64,000 nt of DNA, from positions 5,394,001 to 5,458,000 of the forward strand of contig NC_089544.1 in assembly GCF_040115645.1 (NCBI RefSeq), given 5' to 3'. A program made the position numbers and the translations under genes. This DNA comes from Euwallacea fornicatus. Taxonomy: Eukaryota > Arthropoda > Insecta > Coleoptera > Curculionidae. A model generated the notes under the pieces. It made no database searches. It was not told where the DNA came from and saw only the letters and a program-made list of their open reading frames with translations. Shown piece after piece: positions 48,401 to 60,160 of this stretch (position 1 is the first letter of the stretch; each line of letters starts with the position of its first letter).

Positions 48401-48853
48401 CTACAGTTTGAAATAAATGTCTCATCTACCAAATTCATGAAGACAACACGGTTTTTGCAGGAGAAGAGATGAAGTCTTGCACAAAAGGAATTATATACAC
48501 AAAAAAAGTGATAGACGACAGATAAAAAGGGCCTTTTACGCGTCGATTGTTGATGTCGAATTATTCGCGGAAAGAAATGAATCATTTTCCCACTTGTGAA
48601 AATAATTGTTTCTTCATTTGATGCGCATCAGCCATTATTTTTAAGTGCTACTATTAGTGTGATTGTCAGCAATAAGTCGCTCGTTAGATTAGGTAGTAGT
48701 GATGGGGAATTATCGATTGGACGTCGAAGTTTGGTTTTTGGGTACCTTGCTTTAAATAAGATGTGTGGTGGTAACACTCGATCTTTGGATTTTCGATGTA
48801 GCGTAAATAACCCAAATGGGGCGCCAATCAATGTGTTGGTATAACAGGTTAGT
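42421..48853. other. Unassigned 6.4-kb stretch
   Basis: The longest stretch without a recognised element. Short open frames (42662-42946, 43355-43615, 45065-45328, 45487-45729, 48596-48844) lack known domains. A motif CTGATGAGGTCGG...GACCGTCTGATGA at 45688-45721 resembles hairpin ends of some non-LTR retrotransposons but is too short to call. Nothing else is supported. Confidence 0.4.
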
Positions 48854-49059
48854 TACAGTGCGTAAAAAAGTATTCGTATACCATGTTTTTCTTAAATGGA
48901 AAATATATATATGTCAAACTTAATTTCCTGTCGCGCAGTGATATATGATTTTTGAATGAACATTTTGATATTGGTAAGAAACGAGAACAATAACATGATA
49001 AAAAATTTTCAAAAAGTTATGACTGGAATGCCAAAGAATTATTCGTACATAAATAATTT

Positions 49060-50131
49060 ATAAAATACATATATTAAGTTTAATTTTAGTCGAATTAATA
49101 ATATTATTAGAAGTAATATTTTGTTTGCGTTCCCTTGGTATTAAGGACTGCTTGACGCCCTCTGGGTATTGATTCAACAAATTTCCTGGTTATTTCTGAG
49201 TTAATTTCTGACTAAAATTTCTGTATTTGGGCAAATAACTTTTTACGGGATCAAATTTCAGCCTTCTTTAATTTGTTTCCAGATAAACCCACAAATTTTC
49301 TATGGGGTTTACGCCTAGTGACTGCAAAAGAGTAGGAGTGACCCACGTACATTGTAAAACAACCATTTCTTGGTTATTCTATCAGGGTGCTTGGGGTCGT
49401 TATCCTGTTTGAACAAATTTTATTCCCTTATGCCCAGTTTGAGAGCGGTTTGAGTCAGATTATGTTGAAAAATGTATCTTCACACATTTAGTAACACTCA
49501 TAATATTATCAATTATGACAAAATTACCTATTTCTGCGGCACTCATGCAACCTCAATCTAAGACGTTGTCCTCTCTGGGCTTAACAGTTGACATCCAATT
49601 TGCTGGATCTAATTGTGTATTGGGTTTTCTCCAGACAAAACCTTATCCATCTGAACCGAATACATATATTGTATTTGCTCTTATCTGAGAATAACCATTT
49701 TCCCAACAGGATAGTGGCTTACTTGTATGTGTTTTAGAAAAAAACAAACTTATATTTTTCTTGCTTATAAAGGCTTTTTTCGAATAGTTCTTCCTTTATA
49801 ATCAAATTCCTGAAGATAATTTTTTACAATATGTACAGTTACAGTCTTGCCAAATTCAGTTCCAATTTATTTGGCATTCTTTGGAGTACTGGCTTTAGGA
49901 TTTTTTTTATTACCTTCAATGTTCAGAATGCTTCAAGTCTCACGCGTAGTGAGCTTCCTTGGACGTGCACTTCGCTTTAAATCATTAATATATTTTTTTA
50001 ATTTCTACACAATATATTGAACGGTATTATGAGCAATTTGAAATATCTGCTTTTAGACTTACATATTGGTGAAAAAATGTCACTATTCGATTTTTTTTAG
50101 CACTAGGGAGCTCTTTCGATTTTCGACCCAT
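49060..50131 (-). pseudogene. Tc1-type (DD34E) transposase pseudogene
   Basis: The minus-strand frame starts at ATG 50129-50131 with MGRKSKELPSAKKNRIV, the same opening as the Tc1 copy at 19435. It continues through an HTH-linker (NDLKRSARPRKLTTRET), then ILNIEGN and TVTVHIVKNYLQEFDYKGR. The first catalytic segment appears as FSDKSKY, where Lys replaces the Glu after the Asp. FGSDG and VWRKPNTQLDPANW follow. The second Asp lies in QDNDPKHPDR (QDND at 49396-49407) and the Glu in GVNPIENLW. The C-terminus, NQYPEGVKQSLIPRE, is the region that closes Tc1 proteins. Many stops and at least four frame changes are present. This and the 19435 copy probably belong to related but distinct Tc1 lineages, since their TIRs differ. 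Confidence 0.88.
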
Positions 50132-50362
50132 TTTCTTGAACAATTGTGGTGCTGCTGATAACTTCATAAAACTAATTTTTGTTGTACGGAGGAACTTCGA
50201 AAAATTTTAAGATCCTTTTACAAATTGTGAATAAATGCATCTTGCAGAAATGCTCTATATTTACGAATATTTTTGAGTTTCCCAGAATCACAACTTTTTG
50301 AAAATTTGTGTGTTTTTATTTTAGCGTCTTACTAATGTAAGAATGTTCATTGAAAAATTATA

Positions 50363-51532
50363 CAGGATGGTACCCGAATATGGGCCTCTGGCCGTATCTT
50401 AAAATCTAGGACTTTGAAAAAGTTGAAATTTAGGTATCATACTAAAGTGGAGGTGATGAATTGATGTCTTCATGATAAAAACCTCTTCTGGTTGTACCAG
50501 AAATAAATCAAATCAAATTCCTTAATTTAATTGGAACATTCTGTTCATTATATCAAATTTTCATTTTGCAGGACATTATGAATATTTTTCATGTGTCATA
50601 TTCTATACCTAAATTTTACAGTTATAGAGATATTTAGAATTAATAAAAAAGAAAAATTGCAGGCATTAATATGTTTTCTAATAATTCGCAAATGGCTAAG
50701 TATTTTGCAATGGAGCTTTGTATTTTTCAAAATGTTTAACTGTTCTGGGATTAGTGAGTCAATCATTTCTTTTTATACAGAGTATTAAAAAAGAAAGTTA
50801 AAAAAAATCATTTTTTCAATAAGACCCTCTTGTTTTTTCAACGAACACCAAAAGTAAATACTACCTTCAATTCAGTTACCTATATTTAAATCTAACCGTT
50901 TTTATTTTATTTCAAAAAAACACTTTAATGTTAAGGTTAGTTCAGGTTAGTATTCTACTTATCTCTACGTATAACAGCACCGTTAAATAATGCAAACGAA
51001 AATTTTATTAACATGTTTATTATTTATGGTGAATATAACTGAGTATTCACCAGAACATGTCATATATTTGGCATTCGATATCCCTAATGAACAAAATCAT
51101 CACAAAAAGCCCTAAAACTCATAATAAATCTTTTAAAATCTAACGAATCTACCAAAACACCTTACAGAAGAAAAAACCTATTGTTGATGACGAAATAATT
51201 CAAACGGCAATTTGCGAATTATTAGAAAATACATTAACGGCCGTAACTGTAATTTTTTTTGGAAAATTACAGTTGTCTCGAAAGCTGTAAAATTTAGGTA
51301 TAGAACAGTATGCATGAAAAATATTCTACAGAATTGAAATTTGATAGAACACACAGGCTGTTCCATTTAAAATTGAGTTGAAATTCTGGTATAACTGTAA
51401 GTGGTATTTTCATGAACACATTTTCGTTCGATCAATCATCTCCATTTCAGCAATATGATACCTAAATTTGAACTTTTTGCTAGTAATAGGTTTCTAGATG
51501 CGGAAAGAAGCCAATATTCATGGGACACCCTG
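50363..51532. mobile_element. Long-TIR non-autonomous element, copy 2 (1170 bp), nested in Tc1
   Basis: The left tip is CAGGATGGTACCCGAATATG after TA (50361-50362). The right tip on the minus strand is CAGGGTGTCCCATGAATATT, next to TA (51533-51534). In this copy inverted arms extend about 340 bp: TACCTAAATTTTACAG, GCATTAATATGTTTTCTAAT and AATTCGCAAATGG on the left (50610-50697) are mirrored at 51195-51305. Same family as 37757-38904. The TA flanks and the split Tc1 TIR around it show it arrived after the Tc1 element. Confidence 0.92.
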
Positions 51533-51626
51533 TATACCATTGTGCAAGAGCAAACTAAATTTGAAGGAAATTATATTTACCATTTAAGAATAACACGGTG
51601 TATGAATACTTTTTTTACTCACTGTA

Positions 51627-53824
51627 TATTACTCTGTGTTATAATCTGTGTCGAAGGATGCTAAAATTGGTAATCTATCATTTTCAATGTCCTATTGCAC
51701 CCGTCAAATAGAACTACACCTTGATGGCCTCGATATGTAGTAGCGCCTCATTCATCCACTCTTTTCTGGATGTTCCTCTGTCAATTATCCCGTCTTTCCT
51801 TCCTTTCAGTTTGTCTGATTCATAAAGGTAAAATCGTGTGCTGCTTCATCCTGAAATTCCAGACATGCCGCTGCAACAAATTTCCTTCTCCCATAACCAG
51901 GAGAAAAAAGCTACCGATATTCGCCAGTGCCGTACGGGTTACGACGTCCATAAAAGATCAATTTCAATTAAAGATAGTGCTGGAATCTCTTTCAAGATCT
52001 CGCAATTGATTAAATGGGAGATTAAAATGGACTTTACGATGGATGTAACGGCCGCTGGATTAGAAAACGGCCCATGTTAAAACGCTTTACGACGATCGGC
52101 GAAGTTAATTGGGAAACCGTAAAATGCATGATAAGCGGTGATGTGTTTCTTTGTGGGTTGTCGTTAAGTTGTTGAAGAAGGCGAGAAATTGCTTTTAATT
52201 GCTACGAGATCATAACTGAGACTCGAAAGAATGTCCGTCGTGTATTATATCATTCTAATGACAGTGCAGTTAAGTCAACAAGCTAGAAACCGTCTAGGTG
52301 GAACGCATAATTCCTCAAATAATATATATTGTTCAAACACCAGCAATATCCATTTCACGCAACACAGATAAGATAAAGCCGGCTTTAAACTGGCGGAAGA
52401 GGTTCTTTTATGGTTTAAAGTTTGCATGCATGGGAATTTTTGTGAGCCCCGCCGTTCTCTCCATTTCTTGAGCAGCATCACCTAACAAATAAGGAAGCAT
52501 TAGCGGGATTTTTGAGTAAATTTCCATGACACACCGCCCGAAGGTTCAAGTGACTCGCATCATTACCGCATTGAAGAAGACTGTAATGGTTATGTATAAC
52601 TAATAACCGCATGTGTGGCTCTTGAACCATTGAAAATCCTATTTTCACGAATTATTACCTCCACTTCGCACAAGCGAACATAAATAAATGCGGTTGTAGC
52701 TTTTTAATGCTGATTGATGACAATTATCGGGTCAACCTCTTTCGGGTTCAGATTCGCGGTCTTGAAGTACTGTTACCTCGAGAGTTTTCGAGTTGCGGCT
52801 TGTCAGTACCGTTACGTAAAAGTACCACTTTTTTCTCGCCAGTTAAATTCTAATAAATCGTCTATGAGTCTGGCTGCTACTGTTACGAAGACAATTTGCA
52901 TGTAGAAAATGAATGATTGGCTTTGAGAATTGCATCGAGATGAGACGGGAGGAGCTATTCGAATTCAATGCTCTCGATTTAAGCCGGACAAGTAACGTTA
53001 ATAGCGATAAATCAAACCGTTAAAATATTCTGTACGCGTGGGCAGGAAATAAATAGTGTTATTGTTTCGAAATGAACCGGCTACAAGAAACTTGCTCTAA
53101 TACGTTTATACCGTAATAAGCCTGTATTATTAATGGCAAAATAATTTGATTGTAATTAGCGTGCGTTTTGGAAATTTTTCGACTACAAAAAGTTCTGCCA
53201 TACGTTTACCGAGATACAAACCGCCGACAGAAAAAAATGGAAATGTGCTGTACAAACATGTCCCGAAAATATATACAATTGTAAATATTTTTGAAAAATG
53301 CAAAAAGTGTAGTAGGTATGCGAATATGTGGGAAATGTCATGGAATGTATGAATAAACAATATTAACAGATATGTATGAGTCTCCACCTAAATATTCAGG
53401 GTTATTGACTCGGATATTAATTACATTTGGCCCAGTCAGTACCTCACTAACTCATTTGAAGTGTTATAAAAAGGTAAAAATATGTCTCCCATTTTTCTTC
53501 CGTCAGACCTCATCAGAACGTTTTGTAAACTTGAGTCAGGCCGAGTTGATGAATCATGGCTTACGCTGGGTTCACCTAAATCTGACCCTCGTAACTTTTA
53601 ATGACCATAAGGAATGCATTTATGCCACAATAGCAGCAAATTTGGCATAAACAAATTCCTTATTTGTCTTCGTATATACGAAGGTTTCGCAGAATCGAGC
53701 AACCATTCAACAAACTCGACCTAATTGAGCATCGTAAATGTGTCAAGGCAAACTGTCCGCTCTGTTTCATCGATATTTTTGATACATATAGTGTAGAATT
53801 TGTTCTAGTAATAAACAATACATA
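51627..53824. other. Unassigned sequence with GC-richer patches
   Basis: Two patches, about 51830-52150 and 52700-53110, have higher complexity than the surrounding DNA and no transposon features. They could be conserved non-coding elements. Open frames at 51770-52080 on overlapping plus-strand frames and at 53372-53650 show no domain. Confidence 0.4.
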
Positions 53825-53826
53825 TA

Positions 53827-54375
53827 CAAGGTGTTCCGATATTTAAAGATCTGGTTCTGTGCGTTGTTCTAAGATTGAGATGATATATTGACGTATGCCT
53901 TAAAATAAGTTTTTTTCAATATACACGTCATTAAATATTGGGTGAGATTTAAATAATTTTTTTCATCTAAATAGCACATTTCCTTTTTATTTAAGGAAAA
54001 ACGTTGCTACCATAGACATGCACACGGTTTACCGTGGTAATTGTTAAAGGGTAATATGGAGTACACTACTGATATTTTCTAAATTGGGTAAATTTTTTTA
54101 AATAACCGAATCAAAATACACCAAAAATATCTTGTGTGTTTTTTGATACGATAAGTCGTTTATGAAAAGAAAATATGCCCCGATCTATGCTAAAAATAAT
54201 AGGAAATTTGTGAAAGAGATGGTCATGCAAAAAAAATTGAAGTTGGTTGTAATCATGGTCCACGATTTTAACTGTTTTTCAGTTTACGTCTTAGTCAAAT
54301 TGCAACATTTTTGAACTTAGAGAATTCCAGAGAATTAGCCTCTTAAATATCGGAACATCGCCGGGGACCATCCTG
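53827..54375. mobile_element. 549-bp MITE with CAAGGTG/CAGGATG tips
   Basis: The left end CAAGGTGTTCCGATATTTAA follows TA (53825-53826). The right end on the minus strand starts CAGGATGGTCCCCGGC, then GATGTTCCGATATTTAAGAG, next to TA (54376-54377). The shared block TGTTCCGATATTTAA is exact, and a weaker match continues to about 50 bp. The right end carries about 16 extra bases relative to the left. It has no coding capacity. Confidence 0.65.
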
Positions 54376-54377
54376 TA

Positions 54378-57300
54378 TAAATTGTCGTGGCTTACTATTT
54401 CTGTATCTTACACCGTTGAAACTACTAGACATTCGCCGAAATGCAACAAAAGTTGCTGCATTTAATAGTAAACCGAGACACAAAAACAAGGTTCCTACAT
54501 TTTATTTGGTTCTGAAAGAAAAAAATCAATAGAACAGTTCATTGTTAAGTTTCAGAACCATAGATTTTAACCTGAATTTTGAAAATGTGGATATTATTTT
54601 TTTGTTGTATTTTGGAATAACTTTTTATCGCTAGTTCAATAATCTATCAAACAATTGCACATTTCAATGTTTCCTTTGGAAAAAAAGTCATCACAAATTA
54701 TATATTCAACAGAAGAGGAGTTGCCATACCGAGTTTTACGTGAAAATTTAAGAATGAAGTTCCAAAAATTCTTACTGAAAACTACGAAATTACATTACGT
54801 TATCGAGTATCAGTCTAGGTGGTGCCAGAATGGACTTACAGTACATAAACGCACATACTTTATTTATGGCAATCCTTCTATGAGTACAAAAACGTACTGG
54901 AAGCAAGCTAGATATACAGAGATAAGCGAAAACTGGCAATTGATTAAGTAATTTTTAATGTGTTTTTGTCAATAAAAAAGACTGATTTTATTGAAATTGT
55001 AGATCATCGTTTTAATAAATTTCAAGAACTTTTCCTTTAGAATTAAAAAAATATGAAGTTATTCCTATTTTTAAATCCCCGTGTCACTCGTCATTATTGG
55101 GAATTGAATACTGGTGGTAATAAACCTATTCATATAGTTTTTTTAGCAGATTATTAAAGTCCAAAAGTAATATATCACTTAAAATTCTTAATAATTTTTT
55201 TATAGACTTGGCCGAACTGCTTCCTTTCTTTTTTGTGTTTTGAGCCAGGAACCATAAAATTTGCCTAATTTTATAATTTTTCTAATTTTAAAATGCCAGC
55301 CTGAACCGAAAACAGGTTTGAAGTCTCTTCGAAGATTCGGTTTCATTGTTAGTCTACATTCTTCATCTTTAGATGAGGTTATTTTTTCGGGTCGTTACCT
55401 AATTTAACGGGATTTTGACGTAAAGGAACTGTTTGGCAGTTGTTCACTTGCTAAAACATGAAACTGAGTTCTCAATTATTAAATGATATTGTCTTTTCCA
55501 GATTCGCTGAAGAACTTACATATAGATCATATTTCTTGACATGTTTTATACAAAATCAGCCCAGGTGGTCCTTTAAACTGAGACTAATTTAGTCATTTAT
55601 TTTTATTTAAATCTTTTTTTTACTTTATTTAATTAATACTCTCATGACTTTCCAGTAAAGTGCACTTGGATAAAAATGTTTCATACAGTTTTTACTACTT
55701 GAATTTCTCCTAGATATTTCATGGAAATATCTAATGAATACGTCCCATTACTAGAGGTGCACAGAATATTTATGATAGCAGAAACTTTCTTTCTCAAGAA
55801 GCTAACGTCTGAACTTTAGATTAAGAAAGGGCTTAATTTCAATTGTCTATTAAGTTAATAACAGTGCAGTGAAGCTGTAATTTTGATTGCTAAATACAAT
55901 GAAATTGAAAAAATCGTGTTTAAAATGTGTGAGATGGTGAGAAGAAGATGAGTAATTATTCGCGGCTCTATCAACTTGCGAAATTGCCACTACTCTTTCT
56001 GTCTTGAGATCATCAAAAGAGACACTAAACCTGTTACATCCATCCTTCAGTGAAAAAGCCCTTTCATGCCAAAGCTTCATAATCCGTTTAAAGATCTTTT
56101 AATTTGCTTAACCCACGCCACGACAGTCTTAAAACCTGGCCATAACCGTAATCTCGTCAAGTTCAAGCTCAGCCTTCACTTGTTAACGGTACCACTTTTG
56201 TTGTGCCGTCTTTAATTGATTTTGAAACATCCCACTTGACCAGAAAAAAAAGGCGCTGCAAAATCCTTTAATTAGCAGCGATGCTGGATTACCTGTGGTG
56301 GTACTGGCATAAGGTACTATTTGTGTATGAATAATTTTGGCTTTTAACGCTGTCGTTCTTGTGGTTAGAAGTTAAAAAGTAGATTCGTGACTGACCAATA
56401 TAGCACCAGTACGGTTTGTTCCGCCATAAACGACCTGGGCACCTAAAAGTACCAACCATTTCTTCGACTAAAATTGGCTAACTGTCTTTTAACTGTTTTT
56501 CTTGAGCTCGACCATCGCGACGAGGAACAATCGGAGGGATGGGCGATCGCTTTACAAAAACTGTTCCATTTTAATGACTGTTGCGGTACATTGCTTGCAT
56601 ACGTAATGGGTCCACATAAATGGGCTGATTTCTGGTACGACCGAAAGGTTACGACCGCAATTTGTGTTCCTGTGTAAGAAGAGACTCAGCCAATGCCTCC
56701 GACATGACGAGGCCAATTTTTGAGATGTGTTTGCGGTGCTTATAAGTAGTACTGCACAAAATGTACTGTCCATGTTCATCGTACTGGAATTTGAGTAGCT
56801 TCTTCCTTTGCATCTACATTTTTATGGCTTCGCATCTCTCCAGTCTTAAATGCAAGTTTCTAAATTTATTTTAGAGCCAAGTATCCTTTAGCGTAATGAG
56901 GAATATTTCGATTTGTCTCTTTTGAATCTTTTTAGTTTCTAATAAAAATATAAGCACATTTTTCAAGTGCAGAATCTTAAAAATTCCTGATCGTGTCACT
57001 GTCGATGGTTTAAAAATTTATAATAATGCAATTTCAAAATTGGTCGAAATGAAGTTGTTTGAAATTTAAAATTCTGGGACATTCCTAATTTGGTCAAAGC
57101 AGGTTACTTCTCAATTATTGGAAAATTTCTGATGTCAAGTTCCCACGTACTACATGGGCATAGTACCGGAGAGTCACTTTTCCATTGGTATTGGTGGGTG
57201 TTCCCACGTATCTTATATTCATTGCTTCCATTAGCGACTATGAGAATTTCCAAAGCACGTGAGTCACCTATCCAACTACTTTCGTCCTACTTTAGAGATC

Positions 57301-58858
57301 TTTTCTAAACTAGATATGGGCAGTTATCTAAACCAATAAGTCACAATTTTGTAGATCTTAACAAACGGTTCTTTTTAGTCGCGATTTCAAGCGTCCACCC
57401 TTTCGAAAAATCGCGATGCCTCGCAGAGTGAAGTATTTAAATAATCCACCCCAAAAATGACAGAAATAAATTTTGAATCTATTTACAAAACAAACAATTA
57501 TACATAATTCATAAGTAATTTAAGAAATCAAATAACAAAAAAAGCAAATTAATTTAGTGTTGTTTCGACGATTAGAGGCCATAAATTTTAGGCTGGTATG
57601 AAATCACCATAAATGCCATAAAAGCCTTTTTAAATAAAATTTTTATTGTAACTTTTATGCGTTTAAGTTAACTATGAATGACACTTATAAATAAATGTTT
57701 TTCAGGTGGTCACAATCAGCGGAAACGAATGGACTTCGACTGAGGTATGGTAGGGAATTAGAAACTTTGTAGGTCAACAATATTCGTATAAAAATTCATT
57801 CGAACGTTGATGAAGACGAGAATAGTAAACTTTATGAATTTAGCCACAAAAATTCCCACACCCACTAATTAGATGTTTAATGCGACAGCAGTACCGATGA
57901 ACATTTTCAGGTACTTTTCTGAATGCCGTTATTGGTTTTTTAGCAAGAGGCAAAATCCTGCTATTCGTCAATGAAATAATATAGTTTCCCGTTACCGAAG
58001 AGCCCGTAGGGGCGTTTGAAGTTCCGATGTAATTAATTTTATGGTTACATTATCGTAAAACTCTTATCTGTGGACATTTACGGCCGATGCTTCTTGTGTT
58101 TAATGAAATTTCGGGGTTATTTTTTCTAAATAACGCGTTGGTTGTAGTATAATTACATTTTCTGGGATAAACCGACCAGTGATGCCTACGTAATGTAAGT
58201 ATTCGCCGTGAAAGTTGTAATAACAATATACTGCAGACAGCCTTTGTGTTGGATTCAACTCGTTAATATAAATGGACGTTATACATTACCGTGAGGTATA
58301 ATATTATTATTATGTCAGGGCGATGAATGTCCGCTGATAACTCAGCCGAAGTTGCCCCCTTTTGGCTCTTTAAGTTGTAATAAAACGATACAAGTCGGCT
58401 TCCATATTATTTGAAGCGTGATGGAGCAGATGTAACTTCTATAGGTATTATTAGATAACCATCTCCAAGAGAGGATCAAAGAAAGCCTAAGACATTATTC
58501 ATCGAGTGCTAATCATTTCCCAAAATCAGGTTCAGAGTAGAGCACGGAGACGGAAGCAGGTCAAAATCCAAACGTCGACTCCCGGTCTCTTTCTTAGTAA
58601 TATTTACTAAGTTTTCACGCGTTGATCCAGATGGGTCAGGTTCCCACGTACCATCTAATAGTCGTCTAGCGCTCTATGATCTAACCTTCAGCACAGTCGG
58701 CACCCAATTATCAACATTTGTAGAAGTCGATTCATTGCCTCTTTTATTGACCATGGACCGTTTACCGAGCATTTGCGCCAATCTATTTATGATCACCGAC
58801 GTTGATGCGTGACGTATGGACTTTGCCATAAATAACATCAATCAAATTTAGAGTTTAG
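54378..58858. other. Unassigned 4.5-kb stretch
   Basis: A 98-codon plus-strand frame at 54655-54951 (starting MHISMFPLEKKSSQIIY) has no recognised domain. From about 56380 to 56720 and from 58100 to 58860 the sequence is of higher complexity and GC than its surroundings and free of repeats, candidates for conserved non-coding elements. Nothing else is supported. Confidence 0.4.
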
Positions 58859-58859
58859 T

Positions 58860-60160
58860 CATCAGGCTTTCGATTCGTTAGATTTATTACTGGTGTTTCA
58901 TTCGGATTTGAATAGTATATCCGGAAACTTTCTATCTCGAACAGCGATTTTTTTGAATTTTACAACCCAGTTTCATCACTGCTGTCCCATTCGGATTTGT
59001 ATAATATCCCGAAATCTCTGGCATTTTTACCAATTTTGAAAGCTATTTATTTCAGATTACCATAGATTTATTTCTATAGTACATCATCAAGATTTGAATA
59101 GAATCTCGAGATATCTAGTTTTTTAACTGGTTTGACAATCAAGTTTCTTTAGATTTATTACCCTTCTTTAGATTCGATTTAGATATTTTTTGATCAAACA
59201 ATATTTTAATTTTATAGCCAGTTACGCTAGATTTATTAGTATTGCCGCAGATGTATTGCTGGTGATTTCCTCAGGTTATTTGACTAGTACCTCCGAATCT
59301 CGTATGTATTCTAACGCCTTTTAAACCAATTATTTTAGATTGCCATCGTGATTCACTCCGAGTTCAACTTCAAATACCAATTCAATCACTCAGTTTCATC
59401 ATTCAATAAAATTTAATAGTTCAAAAATTTCCACTAATGGCTTCAAGTTAAATACTGCTATTCTTGATTTTTAGTAGTACTGTTCCATTAGCGTTGAGTA
59501 GTATCTAGAAATCTCAGGTTTTTTTACGAATTTCAGAATGAGCTTATTCGAAGTTTATTACCAGCATCTCAGATTTATTACTGGTTTATCACCGAGCTCT
59601 CTCAATGTTATCTCGAGATCTTAGAGAAGAGAGAATAGAGAAGTTAACAAGCAGAGTACTTCAGTTAGTATCTCCATATACATACATCCAGCGTTTTAAC
59701 GAATTTGTGAAACTAGTTGTTTCGTATTTTATAGTATGTTCGTAAGAGTTTTATTACCGGGATTTCACTCATTTTCGGAAGTTGGTTACATGGGATTGCT
59801 GCAGGTTTATTACTGATGGTTAACACTAATTACTACTTCTTGGGATTTATTTGTCTTGAGAAATCTCAATGCCGTTGACAAGTTTTAGTATAGGTTTTTT
59901 CTGGGGTTAAATATTATCTCGTAATCTGTGATATTTTAGCGAATTCTACGCATTACTTATCTCAGGTTAGATACCTCATAGTTCATTCTACTGTTCCAGG
60001 CTTATTACTGCTGTTTCAGAGTTATTAATTGCGGTTCATTCATACTCACTTCAAAATCTCTAATAGTCTAAGGGATTTTATAAGCCAGTTACTTCATGTT
60101 AATGCGGGTTTTTACTGCCGCTTTAGAATTGTTACGTGTGCTTCATATTTGATACCTGAA
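58860..60160. repeat. Ancient, strongly diverged tandem array
   Basis: A loose unit recurs many times: AGATTTATTACTG, a TTTCATTC step, GATTTGAATAGTAT, CTCGAAATCTCTGG, ATTTTTAACGAATTTGA and an ACCAGTTA step. Clear copies of the GGATTTG step occur at 58899 and 58988, with GATTTGAATAGAATCTCGAG at 59091; TTTATTACTG-like steps recur near 58881, 59576, 59808 and 60003. Spacing ranges from about 90 to 130 bp, so units have gained and lost bases. No long open frame runs through it. It is a decayed minisatellite or satellite rather than a coding repeat. Confidence 0.7.

Larger units (their letters stand above)
48856..51624 (-). mobile_element. Inactive Tc1 element split by a long-TIR MITE
   Basis: The left TIR starts CAGTGCGTAAAAAAGTATTC after TA (48854-48855). 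Its partner lies at 51624 inward on the minus strand: CAGTGAGTAAAAAAAGTATT, next to TA (51625-51626), with TTCTTAAATGG further inside both. The inner part of the right inverted repeat (TTTTCAAAAAGTTGTGATT, near 50290) is 1.2 kb away, on the other side of the element at 50363-51532. Removing that insertion restores continuous arms of about 190 bp and a Tc1 element of about 1.6 kb. The transposase reads on the minus strand. Confidence 0.9.
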
